This document shows, one piece after another, positions 33,543-42,075 of a DNA stretch of 64,000 nt (position 1 is its first letter; each line of letters begins with the position of its first letter). The position numbers were made by a program, and so were the translations under genes. Below the pieces are notes generated by a model. That model was not told where the DNA came from, searched no databases, and was given only the letters and a program-made list of their open reading frames with translations. This stretch comes from Roseomonas aerilata DSM 19363 (GTDB taxonomy: Bacteria > Pseudomonadota > Alphaproteobacteria > Acetobacterales > Acetobacteraceae): contig NZ_JONP01000003.1 in the NCBI RefSeq assembly GCF_000711725.1, positions 124,001-188,000 on the forward strand, in the 5' to 3' direction.

Positions 33543-35213
33543 ATGAACACGGATCTGGAGATCGCGCGGGCCGCCACGCTGCGCCCCATTGCCGAGATCG
33601 CCGCGCGCGCGGGCATCCCCGCCGAGGCGCTGGAGCCCTACGGACGCTACAAGGCGAAGATCGGCACCGATTTCCTGCGGGCGCAGGAGGGCCGGCCCGA
33701 TGGGGCGCTGGTGCTGGTGACAGGCATCAGCCCGACAGCGGCCGGGGAAGGCAAGACCACCACGACCATTGGGCTGGGCGACGCGCTCGTCGCGCTCGGA
33801 ACGCGCACGATGATTGCATTGCGCGAGCCCTCGCTCGGCCCCTGCTTCGGGGTGAAGGGCGGGGCCACCGGCGGCGGGCGGGCGCAGGTGGCGCCGATGG
33901 AGGAGATCAACCTCCATTTCACCGGCGACTTCCACGCGATCACCAGCGCGAACAACCTGCTCTCCGCGATGATCGACAATCACATCCACTGGGGGAATGC
34001 GCTCGACCTCGACGTGCGGCGCATCGCCTGGCGGCGGGCGATCGACATGAACGACCGTGCGCTGCGGCTGGCGGCGCTCGGCCTTGGCGGCGTCGCTAAC
34101 GGCTTCCCGCGGGAGGACGGGTTCGACATCACCGTGGCGTCCGAGGTGATGGCGATCTTCTGCCTCGCGAAGAACCTCGATGACCTGCGCGCGCGGCTCG
34201 GGCGGATCATCATCGGGCAGGCGCGGGACGGGCGGGCGGTGACCGCGCATGAATTGAAGGCGGACGGCGCCATGGCGGCGCTGCTGCGCGACGCGCTGGC
34301 GCCCAACCTCGTGCAGACGCTGGAGGGCAGCCCGGCGCTGGTGCATGGCGGGCCCTTCGCGAACATCGCGCACGGCTGTAACAGCGTGATCGCGACACGG
34401 CTCGGGTTGCGACTGGCCGATGTCGTGGTGACGGAGGCGGGCTTCGGCGCGGATCTCGGCGCGGAGAAGTTCCTCGACATCAAGTGCCGCATGGCCGGCC
34501 TCTCGCCCGCCGCCTGCGTGGTGGTGGCGACGGTGCGCGCGCTGAAGATGCATGGCGGCGTGGCCAAGGCGGCGCTCGGCACCGAGGACGTGGCGGCGGT
34601 GCGGCGCGGCCTTTCCAACCTCGAGCGGCACGTGGCGAATATGGGCAAGTTCGGCCTGCCCGTGGTGGTCGCGCTGAACCGCTTCACGAGCGACACCGAT
34701 GCCGAGATCGCGGCCGTGGAGGAGGCGATGGCGGCGCTCGGCACGCGCGCGATCCTCTGCACGCACTGGTCGGACGGCGCGGCGGGCGCGGCCGATCTCG
34801 CGCGGGCCGTGCAGGGGCTGATCGCGGAAGGCGCCGCGCGGTTCCGTCCGCTCTATCCCGACGAGATGCCGCTGGCCGAGAAGATCGGCACCATCGCGCG
34901 CGAGATCTACGGCGCGGCGGAGGTTGCGCTGCCGCCCGCCATCGCCACGCGGCTCAGGCGCTTCGAGGAGGCGGGCTTCGGCCGCGCGCCCGTCTGCATC
35001 GCGAAGACGCAGTACTCCTTCTCCGCCAACCCCGCGCTGCTGGGCGCGCCGAGCGGCCATGTTCTGCCGGTGCGGGAGGTGCGGCTCTCGGCCGGCGCCG
35101 GCTTCGTGGTGGCGGTCTGCGGCGACGTGATGACCATGCCGGGCCTGCCCCGCCACCCGGCGGCGGAGACGATCGGGCTGGACGCGGAGGGGCGGATAGA
35201 GGGGCTTTTCTAG
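33543..35213 (+). CDS. fhs: Formate-tetrahydrofolate ligase
   Basis: A 556-residue enzyme that makes 10-formyltetrahydrofolate from formate, ATP and tetrahydrofolate. ATG at 33543 ([16 protein letters not shown]) is the standard start; a long upstream in-frame extension reads through the antisense of the Bug gene. The P-loop is [11 protein letters not shown] near 65-75, with ISPTAAGEG before it. Downstream, [24 protein letters not shown] and [13 protein letters not shown] are family signatures. It feeds C1 units into purine and serine synthesis. It is monocistronic by appearance, convergent with a Bug receptor 18 bases away. Confidence 0.95.
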   Translation: MNTDLEIARAATLRPIAEIAARAGIPAEALEPYGRYKAKIGTDFLRAQEGRPDGALVLVTGISPTAAGEGKTTTTIGLGDALVALGTRTMIALREPSLGPCFGVKGGATGGGRAQVAPMEEINLHFTGDFHAITSANNLLSAMIDNHIHWGNALDLDVRRIAWRRAIDMNDRALRLAALGLGGVANGFPREDGFDITVASEVMAIFCLAKNLDDLRARLGRIIIGQARDGRAVTAHELKADGAMAALLRDALAPNLVQTLEGSPALVHGGPFANIAHGCNSVIATRLGLRLADVVVTEAGFGADLGAEKFLDIKCRMAGLSPAACVVVATVRALKMHGGVAKAALGTEDVAAVRRGLSNLERHVANMGKFGLPVVVALNRFTSDTDAEIAAVEEAMAALGTRAILCTHWSDGAAGAADLARAVQGLIAEGAARFRPLYPDEMPLAEKIGTIAREIYGAAEVALPPAIATRLRRFEEAGFGRAPVCIAKTQYSFSANPALLGAPSGHVLPVREVRLSAGAGFVVAVCGDVMTMPGLPRHPAAETIGLDAEGRIEGLF

Positions 35214-35230
35214 CGGCCGCGCGCCCGCCC

Positions 35231-36199
35231 CTATCCCGGCTGGATCCCGCGCTCCCGGATCACGCCCGCCCAGTCGTCCATCTCCCGCGCGACGAAGGCG
35301 GCGAAAGCGGCGCGCGGCATCGGCGCGGGTTCGGTGCCGTCGCGGCGCAGGCGCTCGGCGATGGACGGCTGCTCCAGCATAGCGCGGACGGCGGAGTTCA
35401 GCCGGTCGAGGATCGGCGTGGGCGTGCCGGCGCGGGCGAAAAGGCCGAACCAGTTCTCCGCCGCCAGCCCCGGCATTCCCGCGGCTTCCGAAAGGGTGGG
35501 AATCTCCGGGGCGGCAGGGCTGCGGGCCTCGCCGGTATAGGCCAGCGCGCGCAGCTTGCCCTCCCGCACCAGGGGGAGGGCGGAGGAGGGGTTGTCGAAC
35601 ATCGCCTCCACATTCCCGGCGATGAGGTCGGGCAGGGCAGGGCCGGTGCCGCGGTAGGGCACATGGGTGAGCGGCGCGCCGCTGCGCTGGGCGAGGATCT
35701 CGATCGCGAGATGGCTCATGGAGCCGTTGCCGGCAGAGGCGAAGTTGATGGCCCCGCGCGCCCGGGCAAGGGCCAGAAGCCCCGGCACGTCGCGCGCAGG
35801 AGAATTGGCGGGCACCATCAGGACCAGGCCGTTGCGGACGAGCATGGCCACGGAGGCGAATTCGGCACGGCTATCATAGGGCAGGCGGGGGAAGAGGCCG
35901 GGGTTGATCGCGAAGGGGGCGCCGGCCACGAGCAGGGTGTGGCCGTCCGGGGCGCTCCGGGCCAGCTCGGCCGTGGCCAGCTGGGTGGCAGCGCCTGGCT
36001 TGTTCTCCACCACGACCGGGCGGCCGGCGGCGATGCCCTGGGACAGGTGCGTGGCCAGGAGGCGGGCCGCGAGGTCGGCAGTCCCGCCGGGCGCGACCCC
36101 CACGAGGACCGTGATGCCGCGGCGGGGCCAGGCCTCCTGCGCCCGGGCGGGACTGGCGGCGAGGGCTGGGAGGGTGGCGAGAAGGGGGCGTCGGCGCAT
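35231..36199 (-). CDS. Bug/TctC-family tripartite tricarboxylate transporter receptor
   Basis: A 322-residue receptor. The N-terminus MRRRPLLATLPALAASPARAQ is a signal; then WPRRGITVLVGVAPGGTADLAA, VVENKPGAATQLA, DGHTLLVAGAPFAI and YDSRAEFASVAML. The second ligand loop ENKPGAAT departs from the usual ENRPGAGG, hinting at an altered ligand. It is convergent with fhs (18 bases between stops) and divergent from the transglutaminase at 36381. A strong perfect hairpin stands in that divergent gap. Confidence 0.9.
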   Translation of the reverse strand: MRRRPLLATLPALAASPARAQEAWPRRGITVLVGVAPGGTADLAARLLATHLSQGIAAGRPVVVENKPGAATQLATAELARSAPDGHTLLVAGAPFAINPGLFPRLPYDSRAEFASVAMLVRNGLVLMVPANSPARDVPGLLALARARGAINFASAGNGSMSHLAIEILAQRSGAPLTHVPYRGTGPALPDLIAGNVEAMFDNPSSALPLVREGKLRALAYTGEARSPAAPEIPTLSEAAGMPGLAAENWFGLFARAGTPTPILDRLNSAVRAMLEQPSIAERLRRDGTEPAPMPRAAFAAFVAREMDDWAGVIRERGIQPG

Positions 36200-36296
36200 T
36201 CCCGCATCATGGCAGGCCGAGCGCGGCTTGGAATGGCGCCGCGTGTGAAACGAGGGGGCGGCCGCGGCGTTACGGCCCCCAATGCTCCCGCCGGAG

Positions 36297-36345
36297 GAAC
36301 GGGCCGGAGGCGGCGGGAACCCTTCCCGCCGCCTCCGGCCCGTTC
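36297..36345. terminator. 23-bp perfect hairpin in a divergent intergenic region
   Basis: The arms 36297-36319 and 36323-36345 are exact reverse complements over 23 bp with a CCC loop, and the right arm is followed by TTT. It has the build of an intrinsic terminator reading plus, yet it sits between two divergently transcribed genes, 36 bases before the transglutaminase ATG. It could be an attenuator in that leader, a barrier against read-through, or a repeat-derived element. Confidence 0.7.
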
Positions 36346-36380
36346 TTTGCGTCGGGATGCGTCACCTTCGGGCTGCCCCC

Positions 36381-37319
36381 ATGCCGATCCTGACCGTTCG
36401 ACACGTCACGACCTACCGCTACCGCCAGCCCGTCTCCTTCGGGGAGCACCGGATGATGCTGCGGCCGCGCGCCGGGCACGACCAGCGGCTGCTGGAGGCG
36501 CGGATCGCCATCCTGCCCGAGCCCGCCGACTTCTGGTGGGTGCACGACGTCTTCGGCAATAGCGTCGGCGTCGCCCGCTTCGACACGCGCGCGCGCGAGT
36601 TGCGCTTCGACAGCACGATGCGGCTGGAACACAGCCCGGTGGAGGCACTTGACTACCGGCTGGAGGAATACGCGCGCAGCCTGCCTTTCTCCTACTCATC
36701 GGAGGACATGCCGGACCTCGCCCGCTCCATCGAGCGGCACGTGCCGGACCCCGACCGCGTAGTGGACCGCTGGGCGCGCGGCTTCATGCGGCGCGACGGC
36801 CCGACCGGCACGCTCGAGTTGCTGGAGGCGATGACACGGGCGGTGAAGCGGGACTTCACCTATATCGCCCGCTCCGTCCGCGGCATCCAGGAACCCTGGC
36901 GCACGCTGGAGATGGGCAGCGGCACCTGCCGGGACTTCGCGCTTCTCATGCTGGAGGCGGTCCGCTCGCTCGGCCTCGCGGCGCGCTTCGTCTCCGGCTA
37001 CCTCTATTCCCCAGGCCTGCAGGGCGAGCGGGAGGGCAGCCATGTGGGCGGCGGTTCCACCCATGCCTGGGTGCGCGTCTACCTGCCCGGCGCGGGATGG
37101 GTGGAGTTCGACCCGACGAACGGCATCCTCGGCAACCGCGACCTCATCCGCGTGGCCGTTGCGCGCGAGCCCTCGCAGGCGGTGCCGCTGCACGGCCGCT
37201 GGAAGGGCTTTCCGGACGATGCGCTGGGCATGGAGGTCTCCGTCGAGGTGACCGAGGGTGGCGATCCCGCGCCCGCCGTGCCCGAGGCCCGCCTCCTGGC
37301 CACGATGTCCGGAGCCTGA
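36381..37319 (+). CDS. Transglutaminase-like cysteine protease-fold protein
   Basis: A 312-residue protein starting at ATG 36381 (MPILTVRHVTTYRYRQPVSFGEHRMMLRP), the standard N-terminal beta domain of bacterial transglutaminase-like proteins. The papain-like core has the triad Cys in MGSGTCRDFALLML (~186), His in GGSTHAWVRVYLPGAGW (~224) and Asp in EFDPTNGI (~239). No signal peptide is seen. It begins a co-directional set: a second transglutaminase-like gene follows after 53 bases and an N-formylglutamate amidohydrolase after that. The substrate is unknown; isopeptide or amide hydrolysis is likelier than cross-linking. Confidence 0.85.
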   Translation: MPILTVRHVTTYRYRQPVSFGEHRMMLRPRAGHDQRLLEARIAILPEPADFWWVHDVFGNSVGVARFDTRARELRFDSTMRLEHSPVEALDYRLEEYARSLPFSYSSEDMPDLARSIERHVPDPDRVVDRWARGFMRRDGPTGTLELLEAMTRAVKRDFTYIARSVRGIQEPWRTLEMGSGTCRDFALLMLEAVRSLGLAARFVSGYLYSPGLQGEREGSHVGGGSTHAWVRVYLPGAGWVEFDPTNGILGNRDLIRVAVAREPSQAVPLHGRWKGFPDDALGMEVSVEVTEGGDPAPAVPEARLLATMSGA

Positions 37320-37372
37320 GCGCCCTTGCCGTCCCCCACATCCTACCAACCCGCCCTGGAGATGCAGCGCCC

Positions 37373-38194
37373 GTGAAGATCCATGCCGGCTACGATATCA
37401 CCTATGAATGCGCGCAGCCGACGCCCATGCTGCTGGCGCTGAGCGTGCATCCCTCCCGCATGGCGGACGTGATCGGGCCGCACCAGATCACCTTCGACCC
37501 GCCGATCGGTGCCACCGAGTACCGGGACGGCTTCGGGAACATCTGCCACCGCGTGCTCGCGCCGGCCGGGCGGCTGACGATCTCCACGCGCTTCGACGTG
37601 CTCGATTCCGGCACGCCCGACGTGGTCGTGCCGGAAGCGCGGGGAATCCCGGTGCAGGAACTGCCGGACGACGCGCTCGTCTTCCTGCTGGCCAGCCGCT
37701 ACTGCGAGACGGACCGGCTCTCGGACCTCGCCTGGTCACTCTTCGGGGGGGTGGAGCCGGGATGGGCGCGGGTGCAGGCGATCTGCGACTACGCGCATGA
37801 CCGCATCGCCTTCGGCTACGAGCACGCGGATGTCTACCGCACCGCCTTCAGCGGCCACAGCGACCGTGTGGGCGTGTGCCGGGACTACGCGCATCTCGCC
37901 GTCGCGCTGTGCCGCTGCATGAACATCCCGGCCCGCTACTGCACCGGCTATCTCGGTGATATCGGCGTGCCGCCGGTGGATGCAGCGATGGATTTCTCGG
38001 CCTGGTTCGAAGCCTATCTCGGCGGCCACTGGTACACCTTCGACGCGCGGCACAACACGCCGCGGATCGGGCGCATCCTGATGGCGCGCGGGCGCGACGC
38101 AACGGATGTGGCGATCGCCACCACCTTCGGTTCCTGCCGCCTGGCGGGCTTCAACGTGGTGACGGACGAGGTGAAGCCGAGCACCGCGCCGTGA
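37373..38194 (+). CDS. Transglutaminase-like cysteine protease-fold protein (second copy)
   Basis: A 273-residue protein starting at GTG 37373 (VKIHAGYDITYECAQPTPMLLALSVHPSR), with GGAG 11 bases upstream. The catalytic Cys is in VGVCRDYAHLAVALCR (~163), the His in GGHWYTFDARHN (~221) and the Asp in the same segment. It is distantly related to the protein at 36381, with a shorter N-terminal domain. Its stop overlaps the next gene as GTGA, so the amidohydrolase is translationally coupled. The cassette looks dedicated to amide or glutamine side-chain chemistry, but this is inference. Confidence 0.85.
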   Translation: MKIHAGYDITYECAQPTPMLLALSVHPSRMADVIGPHQITFDPPIGATEYRDGFGNICHRVLAPAGRLTISTRFDVLDSGTPDVVVPEARGIPVQELPDDALVFLLASRYCETDRLSDLAWSLFGGVEPGWARVQAICDYAHDRIAFGYEHADVYRTAFSGHSDRVGVCRDYAHLAVALCRCMNIPARYCTGYLGDIGVPPVDAAMDFSAWFEAYLGGHWYTFDARHNTPRIGRILMARGRDATDVAIATTFGSCRLAGFNVVTDEVKPSTAP

Positions 38195-38943
38195 GCGATC
38201 CCGCGCCCGTCACGGTGCTGAACGCGGAGGGCGCCTCGCCCTTCGTGCTGCTCTGCGAGCACGCCTCCAACCACATCCCCGCCCGCTACGGCGCGCTCGG
38301 CCTGCCGGAGGCGGAGCTGGCGCGCCACATTGCCTGGGACATCGGGGCGGCGGCGCTGGCGCGGCGGCTTTCGGCGCTGCTGGATGCGCCGCTGCTGCTC
38401 TCGGCCGTCTCACGACTGGTCATCGACCTCAACCGCCCGCCCGGCGTGCCGACGAGCATTCCGGAGCGGAGCGAGGACACGATCATCCCCGGCAATGCCG
38501 GAATCAGGGCGGAGGAGCGCGCGGCGCGGGAGCGCGCCTGGTTCCACCCCTTCCACGACGCTGTCACGGCCCTGCTGGACCGGCGCGCGGCGGCCGGCGC
38601 GGCGACGATCGTGGTCGGGGTGCACAGCTTCACGCCGCGCTTCCAGGGCGTGGACCGGCCCTGGCACGCGGGGGTGCTTTTCGCGGGCGCGGAGGGATTC
38701 GGCCGCGCCCTTGCCGCCGCCATCGCCGCCGACTCCGCCCTGGTGGTGGGAGAGAACGAGCCCTACCGGATCGAGCCCGGCCTGCACGACTACACCGTGC
38801 CCGTGCACGGCGATGCCAGGGGAATCGACGCGGCGCTGATCGAGGTGCGCCAGGATCTGCTGGGCGACGCGGCGGGCATCGAGGAATGGGCGCTGCGGCT
38901 CGCCTCCGCCCTGGGTGCGGCGGCGGGGCGGCTGGCGGGCTAA
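38191..38943 (+). CDS. N-formylglutamate amidohydrolase family protein
   Basis: A 250-residue protein starting at GTG 38191, which overlaps the upstream stop by four bases. FVLLCEHASNHIPARYG near 18 and RLVIDLNRPPG near 75 match the N-formylglutamate amidohydrolase family, which hydrolyses N-formylglutamate to formate and glutamate in histidine breakdown; ERSEDTIIPGN and GVHSFTPRFQG follow. No other hut gene is near, so an N-acyl-amino-acid or acyl-peptide substrate from the neighbouring transglutaminase-like enzymes is possible. Fhs nearby could use formate, but it is in a separate unit. Confidence 0.83.
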   Translation: MSDPAPVTVLNAEGASPFVLLCEHASNHIPARYGALGLPEAELARHIAWDIGAAALARRLSALLDAPLLLSAVSRLVIDLNRPPGVPTSIPERSEDTIIPGNAGIRAEERAARERAWFHPFHDAVTALLDRRAAAGAATIVVGVHSFTPRFQGVDRPWHAGVLFAGAEGFGRALAAAIAADSALVVGENEPYRIEPGLHDYTVPVHGDARGIDAALIEVRQDLLGDAAGIEEWALRLASALGAAAGRLAG

Positions 38944-39638
38944 CCGTTCCTCGCTTCCTGCGGCGGGCGCAGCAGGGTCTCGAACGGAAGCAGGGCGGCG
39001 TCAAAGCGCGGCGCGGGGCCGCCACCCACGACGCCGCCGGTCTGGGAAGCGTGGGCCGCGACAGCCGCGCGTTTCGTCTCCAGGCAGGGGGCGATGTCGA
39101 GGCGCCATCCCTCCACGGTGGCCTCCGGGGAGGGCGGGGAGCGGCCGGCATAGGAGAGGTGGCCGATGCCGTTGCGGCGCGCGACCTCGGCCGCGATGCG
39201 GTGCGCAGCGCGGGTGGCGGGGTCCTCCTCGCCCGGCCAGGGGGCGAGGATGAGGTTGAGGTCGCGCGCCCAGGTGACGAGGGAGACGGCGCGGACGATC
39301 GCCTCGAAGACCGGGCCTTCCCCGGGCGTCGGGCCGTCGAAGAGGCCGGCCATGAGCAGGCGCTCCGGGCGAAGGCCGAGGCGCCGCACGGCCTCGCGTG
39401 TTTCCCGCTCGCGCAGCGCCGCGAGGCATTCGGGCGGCCAGGCGTTCGAGCGAGGGTGGGAGGCGCTGCCGTCGTGCAGCACCATGACGAAGGGCTGGCG
39501 CCCGCGCCGGCAGGAGAGGGCGATCAGCCCGCCGCAGTCGAGGCTTTCCTCGCCGGGCTGGAGCACGAGGACGAGCGCGTTCTCCTCGCCGGTGATAGTG
39601 CCTAGCCCGGCCTCGGGCAGGTCGCTCGCGGTCGGCAT
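38940..39638 (-). CDS. PIG-L/LmbE-like protein with altered metal site
   Basis: A 232-residue protein with the LmbE-like deacetylase fold: a Rossmann-like start NALVLVLQPGEESLDCGGLIAL and later GLFDGPTPGEGPVFEAIV and APWPGEEDPATRAAHRIAAEV. In active members the first motif reads PHPDDE and the second HPDH; here the first metal-binding His and Asp are replaced (LQPGEES) and the second keeps only the last His. It is therefore probably inactive as a zinc deacetylase or uses other residues. The ATG at 39638 is chosen over a longer frame. It overlaps the convergent amidohydrolase stop by four bases. Confidence 0.72.
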   Translation of the reverse strand: MPTASDLPEAGLGTITGEENALVLVLQPGEESLDCGGLIALSCRRGRQPFVMVLHDGSASHPRSNAWPPECLAALRERETREAVRRLGLRPERLLMAGLFDGPTPGEGPVFEAIVRAVSLVTWARDLNLILAPWPGEEDPATRAAHRIAAEVARRNGIGHLSYAGRSPPSPEATVEGWRLDIAPCLETKRAAVAAHASQTGGVVGGGPAPRFDAALLPFETLLRPPQEARNG

Positions 39639-39816
39639 GTGGCTCCGTTTCCCCTGGTGCCCACGATCTAAGGCTGGGCCGCGCCCGGCTTGAAGGGGGC
39701 GCACCGGAGGAAAGGGTGGTCAGGACCGGTGGCGGGCGGAATAATGGCATCTCGCGTGCTTCTGCCAGAGCGGCCGGCGCGGACCCCTCCGCGCCGGTGA
39801 CCCGAGGATTGCCCCC

Positions 39817-41100
39817 ATGGACCATCCCCTTCCGAGCGGCCTGCCGGCAGAGACCCTGGCCGTCTTCCCCCGCGCCGACGGCTCCCGCGTGCCCTACAAG
39901 GTGTTCAGCGACGATGAGATCTACGCGCTGGAGCAGGAGCGGATCTACCGCGGCCCCACCTGGAGCTTCCTCGGGCTGGAAGCCGAGATTCCGAAGGTCG
40001 GCGACTACAAGAGCACCTTCATCGGCGACACGCCCGTGGTGATGACGCGGGCCGAGGACGGGGAGCTGGCGGCTTGGGTTAACCGCTGCGCGCATCGCGG
40101 CGCGATGGTCTGCCGCCTGCCGCGCGGCAACGCGCTGTCGCATTCCTGCGTCTATCACCAGTGGAGCTTCGGGGCGAAGGGCAACCTCCAGGGCGTTCCC
40201 TTCCGGCGCGGCCAGAAGGACGCGACGGGGATGCCGAAGGACTTCGACCCGAAGCAGCACAACCTGCGCCAGCTTCGGGTGGAGAGCTACCGCGGCCTCG
40301 TCTTCGCCACCTTCAGTGACACGGTGGAGCCGCTGGCGGAGTATATCGGCCCGCAGATGCGGCCCTATGTGGACCGCGTGTTCCACAAGCCCGTCGTCTA
40401 TCTCGGCTGCACCCGGCAGTATTCGGACAGCAACTGGAAGCTCTACATCGAGAACGTGAAGGACCCCTATCACGCCAGCCTGCTGCACCTGTTCCACACC
40501 ACCTTCAACATCTTCCGCGTGGGCATGAAGGCGCGCTGCCTGCCGGACGAGAAGGGCGGCATGCACAGCGTGATTTTCGTGATGAAGAACGAGGAGGAGA
40601 ACGCCGCCGACTACAAGAGCCAGGGCATCCGCTCCTACGATGAGGGATTCCGGCTGGAGGACGAGTCGATCCTCGCGCTGGAGAAGGAGTACGAGGAGGT
40701 CGCGACGAACCAGATCCAGCCGATCTTCCCGCAGTTGGTCATTCAGCAGATCCACAACACGCTGGTGGCGCGGCAGATCCTACCGAAGGGTCCGAACCAC
40801 TTCGAGCTGGTGTTCCACTTCTTCGGCTACGAGGACGACACGCCGGAGATGCGGAAGCTGCGGATCAAGCAGGCGAATCTCGTGGGCCCGGCCGGATACA
40901 TCTCCATGGAGGACACGGAGGCGACGGAGCTGGTGCAGCGCGGCACGTTGCGGGATGCCGACAAGTCCTCGGTCATCGAGATGTCCCGCGACGCGCCGGA
41001 GCGGCGGGACACGCTCATCTCCGAGCAGCTGATCCGGCAGTTCTGGATGGGGTATCGCAAGCTGATGGGCTTCGACGTGCAGGCGGCCGCCGCGGAATGA
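39817..41100 (+). CDS. Rieske aromatic-ring hydroxylating oxygenase, large (alpha) subunit
   Basis: A 427-residue terminal oxygenase. The Rieske cluster ligands are C91-x-H93 and C111-x2-H114. The mononuclear iron ligands are H219 and H224 with bridging D216 in ENVKDPYHASLLH. The sequence style resembles salicylate 5-hydroxylase and anthranilate dioxygenase large subunits (NagG/AndAc type), so an aromatic carboxylate is the likely substrate. The small subunit gene overlaps by four bases (ATGA) and a Rieske ferredoxin follows. No ferredoxin reductase is in the window. Exact substrate cannot be assigned. Confidence 0.9.
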   Translation: MDHPLPSGLPAETLAVFPRADGSRVPYKVFSDDEIYALEQERIYRGPTWSFLGLEAEIPKVGDYKSTFIGDTPVVMTRAEDGELAAWVNRCAHRGAMVCRLPRGNALSHSCVYHQWSFGAKGNLQGVPFRRGQKDATGMPKDFDPKQHNLRQLRVESYRGLVFATFSDTVEPLAEYIGPQMRPYVDRVFHKPVVYLGCTRQYSDSNWKLYIENVKDPYHASLLHLFHTTFNIFRVGMKARCLPDEKGGMHSVIFVMKNEEENAADYKSQGIRSYDEGFRLEDESILALEKEYEEVATNQIQPIFPQLVIQQIHNTLVARQILPKGPNHFELVFHFFGYEDDTPEMRKLRIKQANLVGPAGYISMEDTEATELVQRGTLRDADKSSVIEMSRDAPERRDTLISEQLIRQFWMGYRKLMGFDVQAAAAE

Positions 41101-41579
41101 GTGTGAGCGAGGATCTGATGCTGCGGCTGGAGCTGATGGCGCTCCAGGACCGCTACGTGTCGGCGATCGACAACGACCGCATCGAGGAGTGGCCAGGCTT
41201 CTTCGTCGAGGACTGCCTCTACGAGATCGTCTCGCGCGAGAACGAGGAGGCGGGGCTGCCGGCGCCGGTGATGTATTGCGACAACGCGGGCATGTTGCGG
41301 GACCGCGTGCTGGCGCTGCGCCACGCGAATATCTACGAGAGGCCCGTCTACCGGCACATGCTCTCCGGGCTGGAGTGGAAGGCGGAGGAGGACGGCAGCT
41401 TTTCCGTGTCCTCCAGCTATGTCGTGGTGAACACCTCGATCGAGGGGGAATCCACGATCTACCAGGCGGGGCGCTACCTCGACCAGGTCGTGCGCACCCC
41501 AGAGGGCCTGCGCTTCCGCCAGAAGCGCTGCATCTACGACACCCTGCGCGTGCAGACCCTGCTCGCCTTTCCGATCTGA
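41097..41579 (+). CDS. Aromatic-ring hydroxylating oxygenase, small (beta) subunit
   Basis: A 160-residue beta subunit of the SnoaL-like cone fold. It has LMALQDRYVSAIDNDRIEEWPGFFVEDCLYEIVSREN at the N-terminus and RQKRCIYDTLRVQTLLAFPI at the end, both typical of the NagH/AndAd group. It holds the alpha subunits in the hexamer and has no redox centre. The start overlaps the alpha stop, so the two are produced in step. A short 15-base gap separates it from the ferredoxin gene. Confidence 0.9.
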   Translation: MSVSEDLMLRLELMALQDRYVSAIDNDRIEEWPGFFVEDCLYEIVSRENEEAGLPAPVMYCDNAGMLRDRVLALRHANIYERPVYRHMLSGLEWKAEEDGSFSVSSSYVVVNTSIEGESTIYQAGRYLDQVVRTPEGLRFRQKRCIYDTLRVQTLLAFPI

Positions 41580-41594
41580 CGGAACCGAAGCACG

Positions 41595-41903
41595 ATGAGC
41601 GAGTGGCATGACGCGGCGGATGCCGGCGCCGTGGTCGAGGACGAGGTGCTGGGCTGCGTGGTGGGCGGCGTGCCCGTCGCGCTGTTCCGGGTGGAGGGGC
41701 AGGTCTTCGCGCTGCACGACCTCTGCTCCCACGGGCAGGCGCGGCTGTCGGACGGCTATGTGGAGGACGGCTGCGTGGAGTGCCCGCTGCACCAGGGGCT
41801 GGTCGATATCCGCACGGGCGAGCCCCGCACGGCGCCGATCACCGCTCCTGTGCGAAGCATTCCGGCGCGCGAGGTGAACGGAAGGGTGGAGGTCCAGCTC
41901 TAG
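41595..41903 (+). CDS. Rieske-type ferredoxin of the ring-hydroxylating oxygenase
   Basis: A 102-residue [2Fe-2S] ferredoxin with ligands C44-x-H46 (LCSHGQA) and C63-x2-H66 (CPLHQG). It carries electrons from a reductase to the oxygenase encoded just upstream. VRSIPAREVNGRVEVQL closes the fold. It is the last gene of the three-gene oxygenase operon; the reductase must be encoded elsewhere or shared with another system. ATG at 41595. Confidence 0.9.
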   Translation: MSEWHDAADAGAVVEDEVLGCVVGGVPVALFRVEGQVFALHDLCSHGQARLSDGYVEDGCVECPLHQGLVDIRTGEPRTAPITAPVRSIPAREVNGRVEVQL

Positions 41904-42075
41904 CGGCCTCCGCCGGCTCGGCCGGGCGCCGGGCGGGAGCCAAACCTTCATCTTTCGGCGCTATGCCCCGCGTGCCTTCGATCGCTGGAATCCTGCGGCC
42001 GCAGCGAGGGCATCGCTTTCCGGCGAAATGCCCCGATGGTACAGTTCAAGAACGACTTGGGGGATTGGCGAGCCG

